Of a DNA stretch of 64,000 nt, positions 1-13,085 are shown piece after piece. The stretch spans positions 248,001 through 312,000 of the forward strand of contig NZ_FWZX01000004.1 in NCBI RefSeq assembly GCF_900177295.1, read 5' to 3'. Each line of letters starts with the position of its first letter. Position 1 is the first letter of the stretch. This stretch comes from Tistlia consotensis USBA 355 (lineage in GTDB: Bacteria > Pseudomonadota > Alphaproteobacteria > Kiloniellales > DSM-21159). Both the position numbers and the translations under genes were made by a program. The notes beneath the pieces are model-generated. The model was not told the DNA's origin and ran no database searches. It saw nothing but the letters and a program-made list of their open reading frames with translations.

Positions 1-204
1 GGCGGTCTGCCGGAAGCGGCTGTACATCGTGTCGATGCCGTTCAGGTAGGCTTCGGCCCGGCGCAGGTCGGCCCGGTCGGCCTCGGTCAGGGGCGCGCTC
101 AGGGACTGCGCGGCGGCCGGTGCGACGAGGCGCGGGCCCGTCGCCAGCAGTCCGTAACCGAGGGCGGCGATGCCGCCGCCGACCAGGAAATCACGTCTGT
201 TCAT
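1..204 (-). CDS. lolA: Outer-membrane lipoprotein carrier LolA (5' part only)
   Basis: The first 68 codons are present and the gene runs off the window edge. It starts MNRRDFLVGGG, an export signal with a twin-arginine-like RRDFL motif, a hydrophobic stretch and an AAA-type cleavage region near residue 33. The mature part begins with a helix and the run AYLNGIDTMYSRFRQTA, which resembles the opening of alphaproteobacterial LolA, the periplasmic chaperone that moves lipoproteins from LolCDE to LolB. It lies just downstream of ftsK on the same strand, a common alphaproteobacterial order. The identification rests on this short N-terminus and the neighbour; a Tat rather than Sec signal would be slightly unusual. 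Confidence 0.72.
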   Translation of the reverse strand, partial: MNRRDFLVGGGIAALGYGLLATGPRLVAPAAAQSLSAPLTEADRADLRRAEAYLNGIDTMYSRFRQTA

Positions 205-304
205 TGCTGCAGGGTTCCTCGCTGACATTCCCCCCATATGGGAAGTGCCGCATCGAAAGCAGCCCGTCGATTATGGCAAGTCGGGGGCGGCAGGCGGCGA
301 GCGA

Positions 305-2740
<2,436 letters not shown>

Positions 2741-2765
2741 CCCCCTCCCGCCCCGCCTCCTCGCC

Positions 2766-4013
<1,248 letters not shown>

Positions 4014-4216
4014 TCCCTCGTCATGCTGGATCCTTGCGCAAGGCACCGAGCCGCCGCAACGCCAGGAAGCGTCGCAGCGGCCCGGGACAAATCGTGAATC
4101 ATTCTAGGAAGAGATTCGCGCCGCAGCAAGTTGTAGCGGCCGAAAAAGCGCGAATCCCAATATTTTGGAGAACGAAGCTGGTACGTCGCTTCAGCGGATT
4201 GCCGGACGCCCCTCCG

Positions 4217-4726
4217 TCACTTCGGCATCACCGTGGCATAGTAAGGCAGAGGTGCCTTGGCGCCGGCCCCGACCGGTTCCGGTACCTGGTGCTTGACCGG
4301 CGCCAGGCTCTGCAGAAAGGCGATCACCGCCGCCATGTCGTCCGGCGTGAGCACGGAAAAGGCCTGCCAGGGCATGACCGGCGCCAGCTCGCGCCCGTCC
4401 GGGCGCACGCCGGTGCGCATCGCGGTCTCGATGTCCTTGGCGCTCCAATTGCCCAGGCCGGTCTCCTTGTCGCTCGTCAGATTGGGCGGGTAGAACACGC
4501 CGAGGCCGTCCATCTCGAAGCCGACCGTGGCGCCCGAGAGGGCCGCCGGGTGCGCCTGGGCGGAGGTCGGCATCGGCGTGTGGCAGCCGCCGCAGCCCAT
4601 GATCTGCACCAGATAGGCACCGCGCTTGACGAGCGCCTGGTCGGCCCGGGCCGGCGCACCGGGCGACATCACCCCCACAAGGGCCGCCGCGAGCGTCAGC
4701 GACACCGCCTTCCACCATACTTTCAT
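4217..4726 (-). CDS. Exported class I c-type cytochrome
   Basis: A 169-residue secreted monohaem cytochrome c. Residues 1-28 are a clear Sec signal (MKVWWKAVSLTLAAALVGVM, cleaved near ARA). The haem site is CGGCH at about residues 45-49. APVMPW supplies a probable axial methionine, and FSVLTPDDMAAVIAFLQSL is the usual C-terminal helix. It resembles the small diheme-dehydrogenase-associated cytochromes used as electron carriers to terminal oxidases, but no dehydrogenase gene is adjacent, so its partner is unknown. An AGGA-type ribosome site precedes the ATG. It is transcribed divergently from the GST gene. Confidence 0.85.
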   Translation of the reverse strand: MKVWWKAVSLTLAAALVGVMSPGAPARADQALVKRGAYLVQIMGCGGCHTPMPTSAQAHPAALSGATVGFEMDGLGVFYPPNLTSDKETGLGNWSAKDIETAMRTGVRPDGRELAPVMPWQAFSVLTPDDMAAVIAFLQSLAPVKHQVPEPVGAGAKAPLPYYATVMPK

Positions 4727-4884
4727 TCCTCTTGCTCCTCTGAAGCGTGACGGCGAGTCCCCCTCGCCGGTCGGGGAGACTAGTCGAAGCCATGTGCTCC
4801 GGTCATCGGCCTTGCGGGCTTCGCGCCTTGCCAGCCGGCGGGCCGGACCCGATGATCCCGGCCGGCAGCGAGGGAGGACACGCG

Positions 4885-5505
4885 ATGCTCACGATCTGGG
4901 GCCGGAGCAACTCGATCAACGTGCAGAAGGTGATGTGGGCGGTCGGCGAGCTCGGCCTGGAGCACGAGCGGATCGACGTCGGCGGCGCCTTCGGCGGCCT
5001 CGACGGCGAGGCCTACGGCCGGCTCAACCCGAACCGGCGGGTGCCGACCCTGCAGGACGGCGACCTCACCCTCTGGGAGTCGAACGCCATCGTGCGCTAT
5101 CTGGCCGAGGCCTACGGCGCCGCGCCCTTCTTTCCCGAGACGCTGCACGGGCGCGCGCTCGCCGGCCAGTGGATGGACTGGATGACGACGACGATCCTGC
5201 CGCCCATGACCACGGCCTTCTGGGGCCTGATCCGCACGCCGCCGGAGCGCCGCGACACGGCGGCGATCGAGCAGGCCCTGGCCGGCTGCGCCGCGGCTTT
5301 CGCCCTGCTCGACGCGCAGCTGGCGGGCCGCGCCTTCCTGCTCGGCGAGGCGCTCACCATGGGCGACCTGCCGGTCGGCTGCGCGACCTACCGCTGGTAC
5401 GCGATGCCGATCGAGCGCCCGGCCCTGGCCAATCTCGAGGCCTACCACGGGCGCCTGCGCGCGCGGCCGGCCTTCGCCGAGCACGTCATGATCCCGCTCA
5501 GCTGA
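4885..5505 (+). CDS. Glutathione S-transferase family protein
   Basis: A 206-residue protein with an N-terminal thioredoxin-like domain (LTIWGRSNSINVQKVMWAV, then NRRVPTLQDGDLTLWESNAI with the cis-Pro and the ES glutathione-binding pair) and an all-helical C-terminal domain. SINVQK places a Ser/Asn in the position that contacts the thiol in beta/theta-like classes. The frame is open upstream to 4747, but ATG 4885 has a good GGGAGG at 4872-4877 and starts exactly at the domain boundary. No substrate can be read from context. Confidence 0.9.
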   Translation: MLTIWGRSNSINVQKVMWAVGELGLEHERIDVGGAFGGLDGEAYGRLNPNRRVPTLQDGDLTLWESNAIVRYLAEAYGAAPFFPETLHGRALAGQWMDWMTTTILPPMTTAFWGLIRTPPERRDTAAIEQALAGCAAAFALLDAQLAGRAFLLGEALTMGDLPVGCATYRWYAMPIERPALANLEAYHGRLRARPAFAEHVMIPLS

Positions 5506-5518
5506 GCGGGGGCCGGGC

Positions 5519-5551
5519 AAAAAAAGGGCCCGGCAGGAGACCTGCCGGGCC
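5519..5551 (-). terminator. Rho-independent terminator of glnK-amtB
   Basis: A perfect 11-bp stem (GGCCCGGCAGG, 5527-5537, with its complement at 5541-5551) closes a 3-nt AGA loop. Read on the minus strand, the stem is followed by seven T residues (5525-5519). It lies 45 bp beyond the amtB stop and also separates the convergent GST gene. Confidence 0.88.
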
Positions 5552-5595
5552 GAGTCTGGCGGAGGATCGCCGTTGAAAAAGCTGTCGGGTCCCGC

Positions 5596-6945
5596 CTAGG
5601 CGCGGCTGGAGCCCAGGCCGAACTCGGGATAGGCCTCCATCCCGAGCTCCGCCCTGTCGAGACCGAGCTCCTCCTCTTCCGCGGAGACGCGGATCCCGAC
5701 GGTGTACTTCAGAGCGAGCCAGACGATCGCCGAGGTGACCGAGACGAAGACGCCGATCGCCAGGATGCCGACGATCTGGGCCTTGTAGTTGCCGTCCTCG
5801 AAGGCGACCGCGAAGGTGCCCCAGATGCCCGGAACCAGGTGCGCCGAGATCGCGCCGACCACGTCGTCGATCTTCAGCTTGTCGACCAGCGGCACGCAGA
5901 GCACGGTCAGCAGACCGCCGACGCCGCCGATCAGGATCGCCCACCAGATGGTCGGCACGTCCGGGTTGGCGGTGATCGCGACCAGGCCGGCGATCGCGCC
6001 GTTGAGCGCCATGGTCAGGTCGATCTTGCGATAGAGGAGCTGGGTCATCAGCATCGCGACCACGATGCCGCCGGCCGCCGCCATGTTGGTGTTGGCGAAG
6101 ACGATGGCCATGTTCGAGGCATCGGCCGCCGACCCCAGCGCCAGCTGCGAGCCGCCGTTGAAGCCGAACCAGCCGAGCCAGAGGATGAAGGTGCCCAGGG
6201 TGGCGAGCGGCAGGTTCGCCCCCGGCATCGGGTTGACGCGACCGTCGGGCCCGTACTTGCCCTTGCGGGCACCGAGGATGATGGCGCCGGTCAGCGCCGT
6301 CCAGCCGCCGCAGGAGTGCACCAGCGTCGAGCCGGCGAAATCGCTGAAGCCCATTTCGCTGAGCCAGCCGCCGCCCCAGACCCAGGAGCCCTGGATCGGG
6401 TAGATGAAGGCGGTGAGGATCACGACGAAGACCAGGAACGGCCAGATCTTGACCCGCTCGGCCATGGTGCCCGAGGCGATCGAGGCGGCCGTCGCGACGA
6501 AGACCATCTGGAAGAACCAGTCGGACATCTTCGCGTAGCCGTTGCCGACCACCGCCGCGACCATGTCGGGAGTCGCCTGGTCGGCGCCGATCAGGGTCAG
6601 CTCGGCCGGGCTGGCGTCGTAGAACAGCGAGAAGTGGCCGATCCAGCCGCCGTCGACGCCGACGTACATCAGGTTGTAGCCGACGACGTAGTAGCAGATG
6701 CCCGCGATGGCATAGAGCGCGATGTTCTTCAGGCAGATCGAGGCGGTGTTCTTGGTCCGAACGAGACCCGATTCGAGCATCGCGAAGCCGGCCGCCATCC
6801 ACATCACCAGGGCGCCGGTCATCAGGAACGAGAAGGTGTCGAGCGCGAACTTGGTCTCCGGGTCGACCCCGGCGAAGGCCGGGCCTGCAACCAGCAGGCC
6901 CGCCGTGCCGAGGGCGCCCGCAGCCGTGAGCTTCCTCACATTCAT
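5596..6945 (-). CDS. amtB: Ammonium transporter AmtB
   Basis: A 449-residue Amt/MEP/Rh channel that conducts ammonia/ammonium across the inner membrane. It begins with a cleavable-looking signal (MNVRKLTAAGALGTAGLLVA), followed by eleven membrane spans. The pore twin-histidine motifs are visible in STLVHSCGGWTALTG and in GAISAHLVPGIWGTF, and the selectivity/Phe-gate region is around WIGHFSLFYDAS. It sits 14 bp behind glnK, whose trimeric product plugs the channel when nitrogen is plentiful; this gene pair is the classical arrangement. The operon ends at the hairpin at 5519-5551. Confidence 0.96.
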   Translation of the reverse strand: MNVRKLTAAGALGTAGLLVAGPAFAGVDPETKFALDTFSFLMTGALVMWMAAGFAMLESGLVRTKNTASICLKNIALYAIAGICYYVVGYNLMYVGVDGGWIGHFSLFYDASPAELTLIGADQATPDMVAAVVGNGYAKMSDWFFQMVFVATAASIASGTMAERVKIWPFLVFVVILTAFIYPIQGSWVWGGGWLSEMGFSDFAGSTLVHSCGGWTALTGAIILGARKGKYGPDGRVNPMPGANLPLATLGTFILWLGWFGFNGGSQLALGSAADASNMAIVFANTNMAAAGGIVVAMLMTQLLYRKIDLTMALNGAIAGLVAITANPDVPTIWWAILIGGVGGLLTVLCVPLVDKLKIDDVVGAISAHLVPGIWGTFAVAFEDGNYKAQIVGILAIGVFVSVTSAIVWLALKYTVGIRVSAEEEELGLDRAELGMEAYPEFGLGSSRA

Positions 6946-6959
6946 GCCACCCCCTTTCC

Positions 6960-7673
<714 letters not shown>

Positions 7674-8948
7674 TTGGTCTCGGACAACCTGACCGTCGAG
7701 GTCGCGATCGCGGGTGGCGGCCTCGCCGGCCTGACGCTGGGCTGCGCCCTCGCCGGCGCCGGCCTCGAGGTGGCGGTGGTCGACGCCGAGGCGCCGGCGA
7801 CGGCGCTCGACGAGCCCTTCGACGGCCGCGCCTCGGCGATCGCCCTCGGCTCCCAGCGCCTGCTGAGAGGCATCGGGGTGTGGCGTCACGTCGGTGCCGA
7901 CGCGGCGCCGATCCACGACATCCGGGTCTCCGATGGCCGGGTCGGCGAGGCCGCGAGCCGGCTCTTCCTGCACTACGACGTCGAGGAGGTCGCCGGCGAG
8001 CTCGGTCCGGAGCCGGGTGGCCCGGCCATGGGCTGGATCGTCGAGAACCGCGTGACCCGGCGCGCCCTGCACCGACGCGCCGCCGAGCTGCCGACGCTCC
8101 GCCACCTCGCGCCGGCGCGGGTCGAGGGGGCCGAGCGCGGCGAGAGCCGCGCCGTGATGACGCTGGCCGACGGGCGCCGCGTGACCGCGCCGCTGGTCGT
8201 CGCCTGCGACGGCCGGAACTCGCCGCTGCGCCAGGCTGCCGGAATCCCGATGACGCGCTGGGACTATCCGCAGGACGGCATCGTCGCGACCCTGATCCAC
8301 GCGCTCGACCACGAGGGCGTCGCGCACGAGCACTTCCTGCCCTCCGGCCCCTTCGCCGTGCTGCCGCTGACCGACCTGCCGGACGGACGGCATCGCTCCT
8401 CGCTGGTCTGGACGGAGCGGCGCGAGGTTGCCGACGGCGTGATGCGCCTGGACGACGCCGCCTTCTCCCGCGAGATCGAGCGGCGCTTCGGCGACTCGCT
8501 GGGCCGGATCGAGGTCGCCGGGCGGCGCTGGCGCTATCCCCTGGGCCTGCAGCTGGCGCAGCGCACGATCGACCGGCGGCTCGCCCTGGTCGGCGACGCC
8601 GCCCATGTCATCCACCCGATCGCCGGGCAGGGCTTCAACCTCGGCCTGCGCGACATCGGCGCGCTCGCCGAAGTGCTCGTCGACGCGCGCCGCCTCGGCC
8701 TCGACCTCGGGTCGGCCCCGGTGCTGGAGCGCTACCAGCGCTGGCGGCGCTTCGACAATCTTGCCCTGGTCGCGGTCACCGACGGCCTGAACCGCCTGTT
8801 CTCGAACGACCTCGGGTCGTTGCGCCTGGCGCGCGACCTGGGCCTCGCCGCGGTCAACCGCGCGGCGCCGCTCAAGCGCCTGTTCATGCGCCATGCCATG
8901 GGCCTGGTCGGCGAGCTGCCGCGCCTGTGCCGTGGCGAGCCTCTGTAG
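7674..8948 (+). CDS. UbiH/Coq6-family FAD-dependent monooxygenase
   Basis: A 424-residue flavin hydroxylase of the ubiquinone-biosynthesis type. It has the N-terminal dinucleotide fold VAIAGGGLAGLTLGCALA, the DG motif VACDGRNSPLRQAAGI near the middle, and the GD motif LALVGDAAHVIHPIAGQG that binds the FAD ribityl chain. The FNLGLRDI run after it is typical of UbiH/UbiF/VisC proteins, which add hydroxyls to the quinone ring. The start is chosen as TTG 7674 because GGAGG (7662-7666) sits at the right distance; the in-frame ATG 7632 has no ribosome site. Which ring position it hydroxylates cannot be told from the sequence. Confidence 0.9.
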   Translation: MVSDNLTVEVAIAGGGLAGLTLGCALAGAGLEVAVVDAEAPATALDEPFDGRASAIALGSQRLLRGIGVWRHVGADAAPIHDIRVSDGRVGEAASRLFLHYDVEEVAGELGPEPGGPAMGWIVENRVTRRALHRRAAELPTLRHLAPARVEGAERGESRAVMTLADGRRVTAPLVVACDGRNSPLRQAAGIPMTRWDYPQDGIVATLIHALDHEGVAHEHFLPSGPFAVLPLTDLPDGRHRSSLVWTERREVADGVMRLDDAAFSREIERRFGDSLGRIEVAGRRWRYPLGLQLAQRTIDRRLALVGDAAHVIHPIAGQGFNLGLRDIGALAEVLVDARRLGLDLGSAPVLERYQRWRRFDNLALVAVTDGLNRLFSNDLGSLRLARDLGLAAVNRAAPLKRLFMRHAMGLVGELPRLCRGEPL

Positions 8949-9076
8949 CGGCCGTCCCGGTCGCGCCGCGCTCCGTCGCTTCATGGTCGAGCCGCGCGGG
9001 CCCTGCGCCGCGCCCCTTGCTGCTGCACCGCGATAGGTTGCATACTGCTGATATGTCAGACTGCGAGGTCCGCCAG

Positions 9077-10003
9077 ATGTCAGCCGTCGAAGCCCTGCCC
9101 ACCCCCACCGTGCTCAGCCCCGAGCAGGTCGCCGCCTACCACCGCGACGGCTACCTGCTGGTCGAGCGCCTGATCGACGCGGCGCTGCTCGACCGGCTCC
9201 ACGCCAAGGTCGAGGAGTTCCTGGAGCGCAGCCGCGGCGCGGCCCGCAGCGACGACGTCTTCGACCTGGCGCCCGGCCACAGCGCGCAGAGCCCGCGCCT
9301 GCGCCGCCTGAAGACCCCGGACGAGCAGGATCCGCTGTTCTGGGAGGTGGCGAGCGGCGTCCTGGCCGACGTCGCCGCCGACCTGATCGGCGCGGCGGAA
9401 GGCGGCGGCTTGACCTTCCATCACTCCAAGCTGAACTTCAAATGGAGCGAGTCCAACCCGCAAGCCAACGCCGTGCGCTGGCACCAGGACATCCAGTTCT
9501 ACCCGCACACCAACTACAGCCCGCTGACCATCGGCCTCTATCTCAACGACGTCGGGCCGACCGACGGGCCGCTGACCGTGCTGCCGGGCAGCCACGACGG
9601 CCCGCTCTACGACCAGTACGATGCCGCGGGCAACTGGACCGGCTGCCTGTCGGATGCCGACGCCGCGACCCTCGACGAATCCAGGGCGGTGACGCTCTGC
9701 GGGCCGGCGGGCTCGATCACGGTGCACAACTGCCGGACCGTGCATTCCTCGCCGCCCGCGACGACGGCGCACGGCCGGCCGCTGCTGCTCAATGCCTATG
9801 CCGCGGCCGACGCCTTCCCCTACACGGTCAATCCCTCGGTCTCGCGTCACGACCGCCAGCTGCTGCGCGGCCGGCCGGCGCGCTGGGCGCGCCACGATCC
9901 GCGGCCCTGCCTGCTGCCGCCGGACTGGTCGGGCGGCTACAGCTCGATCTTCGCGGCCCAGTCGGGCGAGGAGAAGAAGGGCGGCGGCGCCTCGATGATG
10001 TGA
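9077..10003 (+). CDS. Phytanoyl-CoA dioxygenase (PhyH) family protein
   Basis: A 308-residue Fe(II)/2-oxoglutarate oxygenase. The iron ligands are the HxD of WHQDIQFYPH and a distal His in CRTVHSSPP; the Arg of AHGRPLL would bind 2-oxoglutarate. Between them lies the family run IGLYLNDVGPTDGPLTVLPGSH. The N-terminal helix SPEQVAAYHRDGYLLVERLI is also typical. ATG 9077 is preferred over ATG 9053 because GAGG (9065-9068) is well placed for it. Substrate unknown. The M24/DddP-like gene converges from the other side, 16 bp away. Confidence 0.87.
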   Translation: MSAVEALPTPTVLSPEQVAAYHRDGYLLVERLIDAALLDRLHAKVEEFLERSRGAARSDDVFDLAPGHSAQSPRLRRLKTPDEQDPLFWEVASGVLADVAADLIGAAEGGGLTFHHSKLNFKWSESNPQANAVRWHQDIQFYPHTNYSPLTIGLYLNDVGPTDGPLTVLPGSHDGPLYDQYDAAGNWTGCLSDADAATLDESRAVTLCGPAGSITVHNCRTVHSSPPATTAHGRPLLLNAYAAADAFPYTVNPSVSRHDRQLLRGRPARWARHDPRPCLLPPDWSGGYSSIFAAQSGEEKKGGGASMM

Positions 10004-10019
10004 GGCGCAGCCGGACTCG

Positions 10020-11243
10020 CTAGAGCCAGCGGCTCGGCAGCAGGGTTTCCTCGAAGGGGAAGCTCGACAGCGGCTCCAGGCCGCTCTCGGTGACCAGCAG
10101 CTGCTGCTCCAGCTTGACCCCCTCCCGGCCGCCGACGGCGCCGGCGTAGGATTCCATGCAGATCGTCATGCCGGGGACGACCAGGCCGTCGTAGCCGCCG
10201 GTCTCGAAGTCCTCCAGGTAGACGCAGGCCGGGTACTCGTCGCACAGGCCGACGCCGTGGAAGATCACCGAGTAGCGGTTCGGCCGGTAGATCTCGGGCA
10301 GCCGGAACGAGCGCTCGGCGAACTCGCGGTAGCTCATGCCCGGCTTCAGGAGGGCGATGTTGCTCTCGATCTGCTCCAGCGCCAGGGCGTAGAGCGTGCG
10401 CTGCTCCTCGCTCGCCCGGCCGTTCCCGCAGAGGAAGGAGCGCGAGATGTCGGCGCACATGCCGTAGGGCCCGATCAGGTCGCTGTCGAAGGAGACCAGG
10501 TCGCCGGCCTCGATGACCCGCTCGCCGCACTCCTGGAACCAGGGATTGGTGCGCGGCCCCGAGGCGAGCAGCCGCGTCTCGATCCACTCGCCGCCGCGCG
10601 CGATGTTGACCTGGTGCAGGATCGACCAGAGCTCGTTCTCGGTCATGCCGGGCCTGAGCGCCGCGTGCATCGCCGCCATGCCGGCCTCGCAGGCCGCCAC
10701 GGCGTGGCGCATCGCCAGGATCTCGTCCGGCGTCTTGACGTGCCGCGCCATCTCCATCGGCTCCTGGCCGTCCAGGATCTCGATGCCCTCGGCCTCCAGG
10801 GCGCGGGTGCCGAGCGGGTCGAGGCGGTCGACCGCGAGGCGCCGGTTGCCGCCGCCGTGCAGCCGGATCAGGGCGGCGATCTCGGCCGCCCAGCGGACCA
10901 CCCGGCGCTGCTGCTCCGGCCCGGCGCCGAACCAGTACCAGCCGGTCGCCGGACGCACCTCGTCGACCGTCTCGAGGCCGTCGGAGAGATGCTCGCAGTT
11001 GTGGAAGTCGAAGACCACGACCGGCCCCTCGAGCGGCACGAAGGCGTAGCGGACCGCGTTGTGCAGGGTCCAGACCGCCATGTTCCGCGAGTCGGTCGCG
11101 TAGCGGATGTTGACCGGGTCGTAGAGCAGGATCGCGCCGATGTCGCGCCGCCGTAGCTCGTCGCGGACCTTGGCGAGGCGCGTGCGTCGCATGCGCGGCA
11201 GATCGGGATGGTCGAGGACCGGGCGAACGGCGGTATCGGGCAT
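10020..11243 (-). CDS. M24-fold metallohydrolase, DddP-like (candidate DMSP lyase)
   Basis: A 407-residue creatinase/aminopeptidase-P-fold protein with the metal ligands of the pita-bread fold: Asp residues in VSFDSDLIGPYGMCADISRS, a His in IFHGVGLCDEYP, and Glu residues in MESYAGAVGG and VKLEQQLLV. The combination of DLIGPYG-CADISRS, HGVGLCDEYP and a GGREGVKLE-type ending recalls, from memory, the DddP branch that cleaves dimethylsulfoniopropionate, more than prolidases, but plain M24 peptidases share much of it. The start is ATG 11243 (MPDTAVRP) with GGAG upstream; the frame is open to 11330. No other DMSP genes are adjacent. Confidence 0.66.
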   Translation of the reverse strand: MPDTAVRPVLDHPDLPRMRRTRLAKVRDELRRRDIGAILLYDPVNIRYATDSRNMAVWTLHNAVRYAFVPLEGPVVVFDFHNCEHLSDGLETVDEVRPATGWYWFGAGPEQQRRVVRWAAEIAALIRLHGGGNRRLAVDRLDPLGTRALEAEGIEILDGQEPMEMARHVKTPDEILAMRHAVAACEAGMAAMHAALRPGMTENELWSILHQVNIARGGEWIETRLLASGPRTNPWFQECGERVIEAGDLVSFDSDLIGPYGMCADISRSFLCGNGRASEEQRTLYALALEQIESNIALLKPGMSYREFAERSFRLPEIYRPNRYSVIFHGVGLCDEYPACVYLEDFETGGYDGLVVPGMTICMESYAGAVGGREGVKLEQQLLVTESGLEPLSSFPFEETLLPSRWL

Positions 11244-11366
11244 CGGACTCTCCTGCCGCTGGACGTCAACGGCAGCCTCGCGCCCTGCCGCGCCGGGCGC
11301 TCGCGCAGCGACGACCCGCCGAGGTCGCAAACTGCGCCGCCCGCTCTCGGGCGCGGCGGCGGGCCG

Positions 11367-11687
11367 TCAGGGGCAGCTTTTCCGGTTGTGCGCTAGGCAG
11401 TCGAGGCGGCGCCGCACCTCGAGCTTGCGCAGCTCGACCTCGTTGCGCACGCAGAGCGCCCAGCGCTCCAGCCCGAGCATGTAGGACTCGAGCGCCAGCC
11501 GGCAGCCCGCGAAATCGGTCGGCAGGTCCGCCGGCCGGTCGACGGCCCGGCTCTGCAGCTCGAGCGACGCGCCGCAGGTCGGTGCGATCGGCGACGGCTC
11601 GAGGCAGGCGCTGGCGACCGCCGGCGCCTGACCCAGGGCCAGCCCGGCCAGCAGCAGCAGCGCGCCCGCCAGCGGCCTGCGGGTCAG
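11367..11687 (-). CDS. Small exported protein of unknown function
   Basis: A Cys-containing, probably periplasmic protein of about 106 residues. A short basic n-region (TRRP) leads into a Leu/Ala core (LAGALLLLAGLALG) and an AVASA cleavage site. The mature part has five cysteines (in SACLEP, PTCGA, AGCRLAL, ALCVRN, LDCLAHN plus KSCP at the end), suggesting disulfides, and a helical middle. No ATG fits: the upstream in-frame ATG at 11750 lies deep in the preceding gene. A CTG at 11687 would overlap the preceding TGA as CTGA and give a clean signal peptide, so I place the start there tentatively. Not recognised as a known family. Confidence 0.5.
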   Translation of the reverse strand: MTRRPLAGALLLLAGLALGQAPAVASACLEPSPIAPTCGASLELQSRAVDRPADLPTDFAGCRLALESYMLGLERWALCVRNEVELRKLEVRRRLDCLAHNRKSCP

Positions 11688-12067
11688 CCGCGCCGGGGCG
11701 GCTCGCGCGACAGGCCGCGTGCCTCCAGATTGTTCAGGTAGTCCCCCCACAGACGGTCCTGCTCCTCGCCCAGGCGATAGAGGTAGTCCCAGGAATATAT
11801 CCCGCTGTCGTGGAGATCGTCGAACCGAATTCTAACAGCATAAGCACCGACCGGCTCGACCGCCAGGATGCCGACGTGGCGCCGGCCGCTGACGATCTGC
11901 TTCTGGCCGGGCCCATGGCCCTGGACTTCCGCCGACGGACTCTCGACGCGCAGCAGCTCGGCCGGCAGCGAGAAGCAGCGCCCGTCCTCGAAGTCGATCT
12001 CCAGGCGTTTGTCCACCGAGAGATAGCGGATTTCGCTCGGGTGATGCTTGAGGTCGTACTCGCTCAT
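11684..12067 (-). CDS. DUF971 / gamma-butyrobetaine hydroxylase-like N-domain protein
   Basis: A 127-residue stand-alone DUF971 domain. The diagnostic features are the N-terminal PSEIRYLSVDKRLEIDFEDG strand pair and the ending GIYSWDYLYRLG, the same small beta-fold found at the N-terminus of gamma-butyrobetaine dioxygenases. Stand-alone members often neighbour Fe-S or housekeeping genes and have been linked to Fe-S assembly; that role is only an inference here. It follows the Trm112 gene after 6 bp, so the two are co-transcribed. Confidence 0.82.
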   Translation of the reverse strand: MSEYDLKHHPSEIRYLSVDKRLEIDFEDGRCFSLPAELLRVESPSAEVQGHGPGQKQIVSGRRHVGILAVEPVGAYAVRIRFDDLHDSGIYSWDYLYRLGEEQDRLWGDYLNNLEARGLSREPPRRG

Positions 12068-12073
12068 CGCGCG

Positions 12074-12271
12074 CTAGTCCTCGAGCGGCCGCGCCTCGTC
12101 GGGCAGCATGATCGGGATGCCGTCGCGGATCGGATAGGCGAGCCCGGCCTGGCGGCTGATCAGCTCCTGGCGCTCGGCATCGTAGTCCAGCGGCCCCTTG
12201 GTGATCGGGCAGACCAGGATCTCGAGCAGGCGGGGGTCGACTCCGCCCTTGGCCGGCTTCCTGTCGTTCAT
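12074..12271 (-). CDS. Trm112-family zinc-ribbon-like small protein
   Basis: A 65-residue protein with the core [21 protein letters not shown] and the ending [16 protein letters not shown] that define the bacterial Trm112/YcaR family. In other organisms Trm112 activates partner methyltransferases. The first CxxC of zinc-binding members is reduced here to a single Cys (VCPIT). ATG 12271 is chosen because the family begins at this Met; the longer frame to 12367 would add 32 unrelated residues. It overlaps no neighbour and lies in a minus-strand run from the thioredoxin gene to DUF971. Confidence 0.85.
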   Translation of the reverse strand: MNDRKPAKGGVDPRLLEILVCPITKGPLDYDAERQELISRQAGLAYPIRDGIPIMLPDEARPLED

Positions 12272-12407
12272 GCTCTCTTGCTCCCGCGCGGCCGCCCCGG
12301 CCGCCTGCTGTCTCTCGCCCTGGAGTCGCCGCTCAGCGGTGCGCCCCAGAGGCTTGAAGTAGAACACTCTTCTTGCCGCACTTCGAGTCGATCCGCAGGT
12401 TCGCGAC

Positions 12408-13085
12408 CTAGTGCCGGGCGGCCCCGCCGTCCGGCGCCGGCGCGCCGCGCAGCGCCGCCATCTCCAGGATCGCGGTCATCGCCTCGGCGCGCTGCTCCAG
12501 GGTCGGCGCCTCCAGCAGGGCCTGCTTCTCGCGCGGCTCGAAGGGGCAGATCATGGCGATCGATGTGATCAGCTTCTCGTTCGGCGTCTCGCCGATCGCC
12601 TCCCAGTCGCCGGCGATGCCGGTCGCGTCGAAATAGGCGCGCAGGGCCTCCAGCATGCGCTCGCGGTCGATGCCGGGCGGATCGATCGCCTCCAGGTCGC
12701 CGGCGTAGCGGCTCCAGTCGGCCCGCACCAGGCGGTAGCCCCGCACACCGGCCAGCTCCTCGAGGATGTCGAAGCGGATCAGGCCGGTCAGGGTGATCAG
12801 GTAGCGGCCGTCCTCGGTCTCCTGGAAGGCGGTGATCCGTCCGGCGCAGCCGGTCCCGTAGACCGGTGCGGCGCCGGTGTCGCCCTCCTCCTCCTCCGCC
12901 TTCGGCTGCACCATGCCGATCAGCCGCCGGCCGAGCAGGGCGTCCTGGATCATCGCCAGGTAGCGCGGCTCGAAGATGTTCAGCGGCAGCCGGCCGCCAG
13001 GCAGCAGCAGCACGCCCGGCAGCGGAAAGATCGGCAGGCTGCCCGGCAGGTCGTCGAAATCTGGGTCGAAGGGCAGCCGGCTCAT
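12408..13085 (-). CDS. LON-N substrate-binding-domain protein
   Basis: A 225-residue protein made only of the N-terminal domain of Lon protease, without ATPase or peptidase parts. The hallmarks are [30 protein letters not shown] at the start and the later [13 protein letters not shown] and [25 protein letters not shown]. Its ATG overlaps the TGA of the upstream thioredoxin gene (ATGA at 13082-13085), so the two are translationally coupled. This pair (thioredoxin-TPR then LON-N) recurs in alphaproteobacteria and suggests a protein-quality role, though the function of the isolated domain is not established. Confidence 0.9.
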   Translation of the reverse strand: MSRLPFDPDFDDLPGSLPIFPLPGVLLLPGGRLPLNIFEPRYLAMIQDALLGRRLIGMVQPKAEEEEGDTGAAPVYGTGCAGRITAFQETEDGRYLITLTGLIRFDILEELAGVRGYRLVRADWSRYAGDLEAIDPPGIDRERMLEALRAYFDATGIAGDWEAIGETPNEKLITSIAMICPFEPREKQALLEAPTLEQRAEAMTAILEMAALRGAPAPDGGAARH

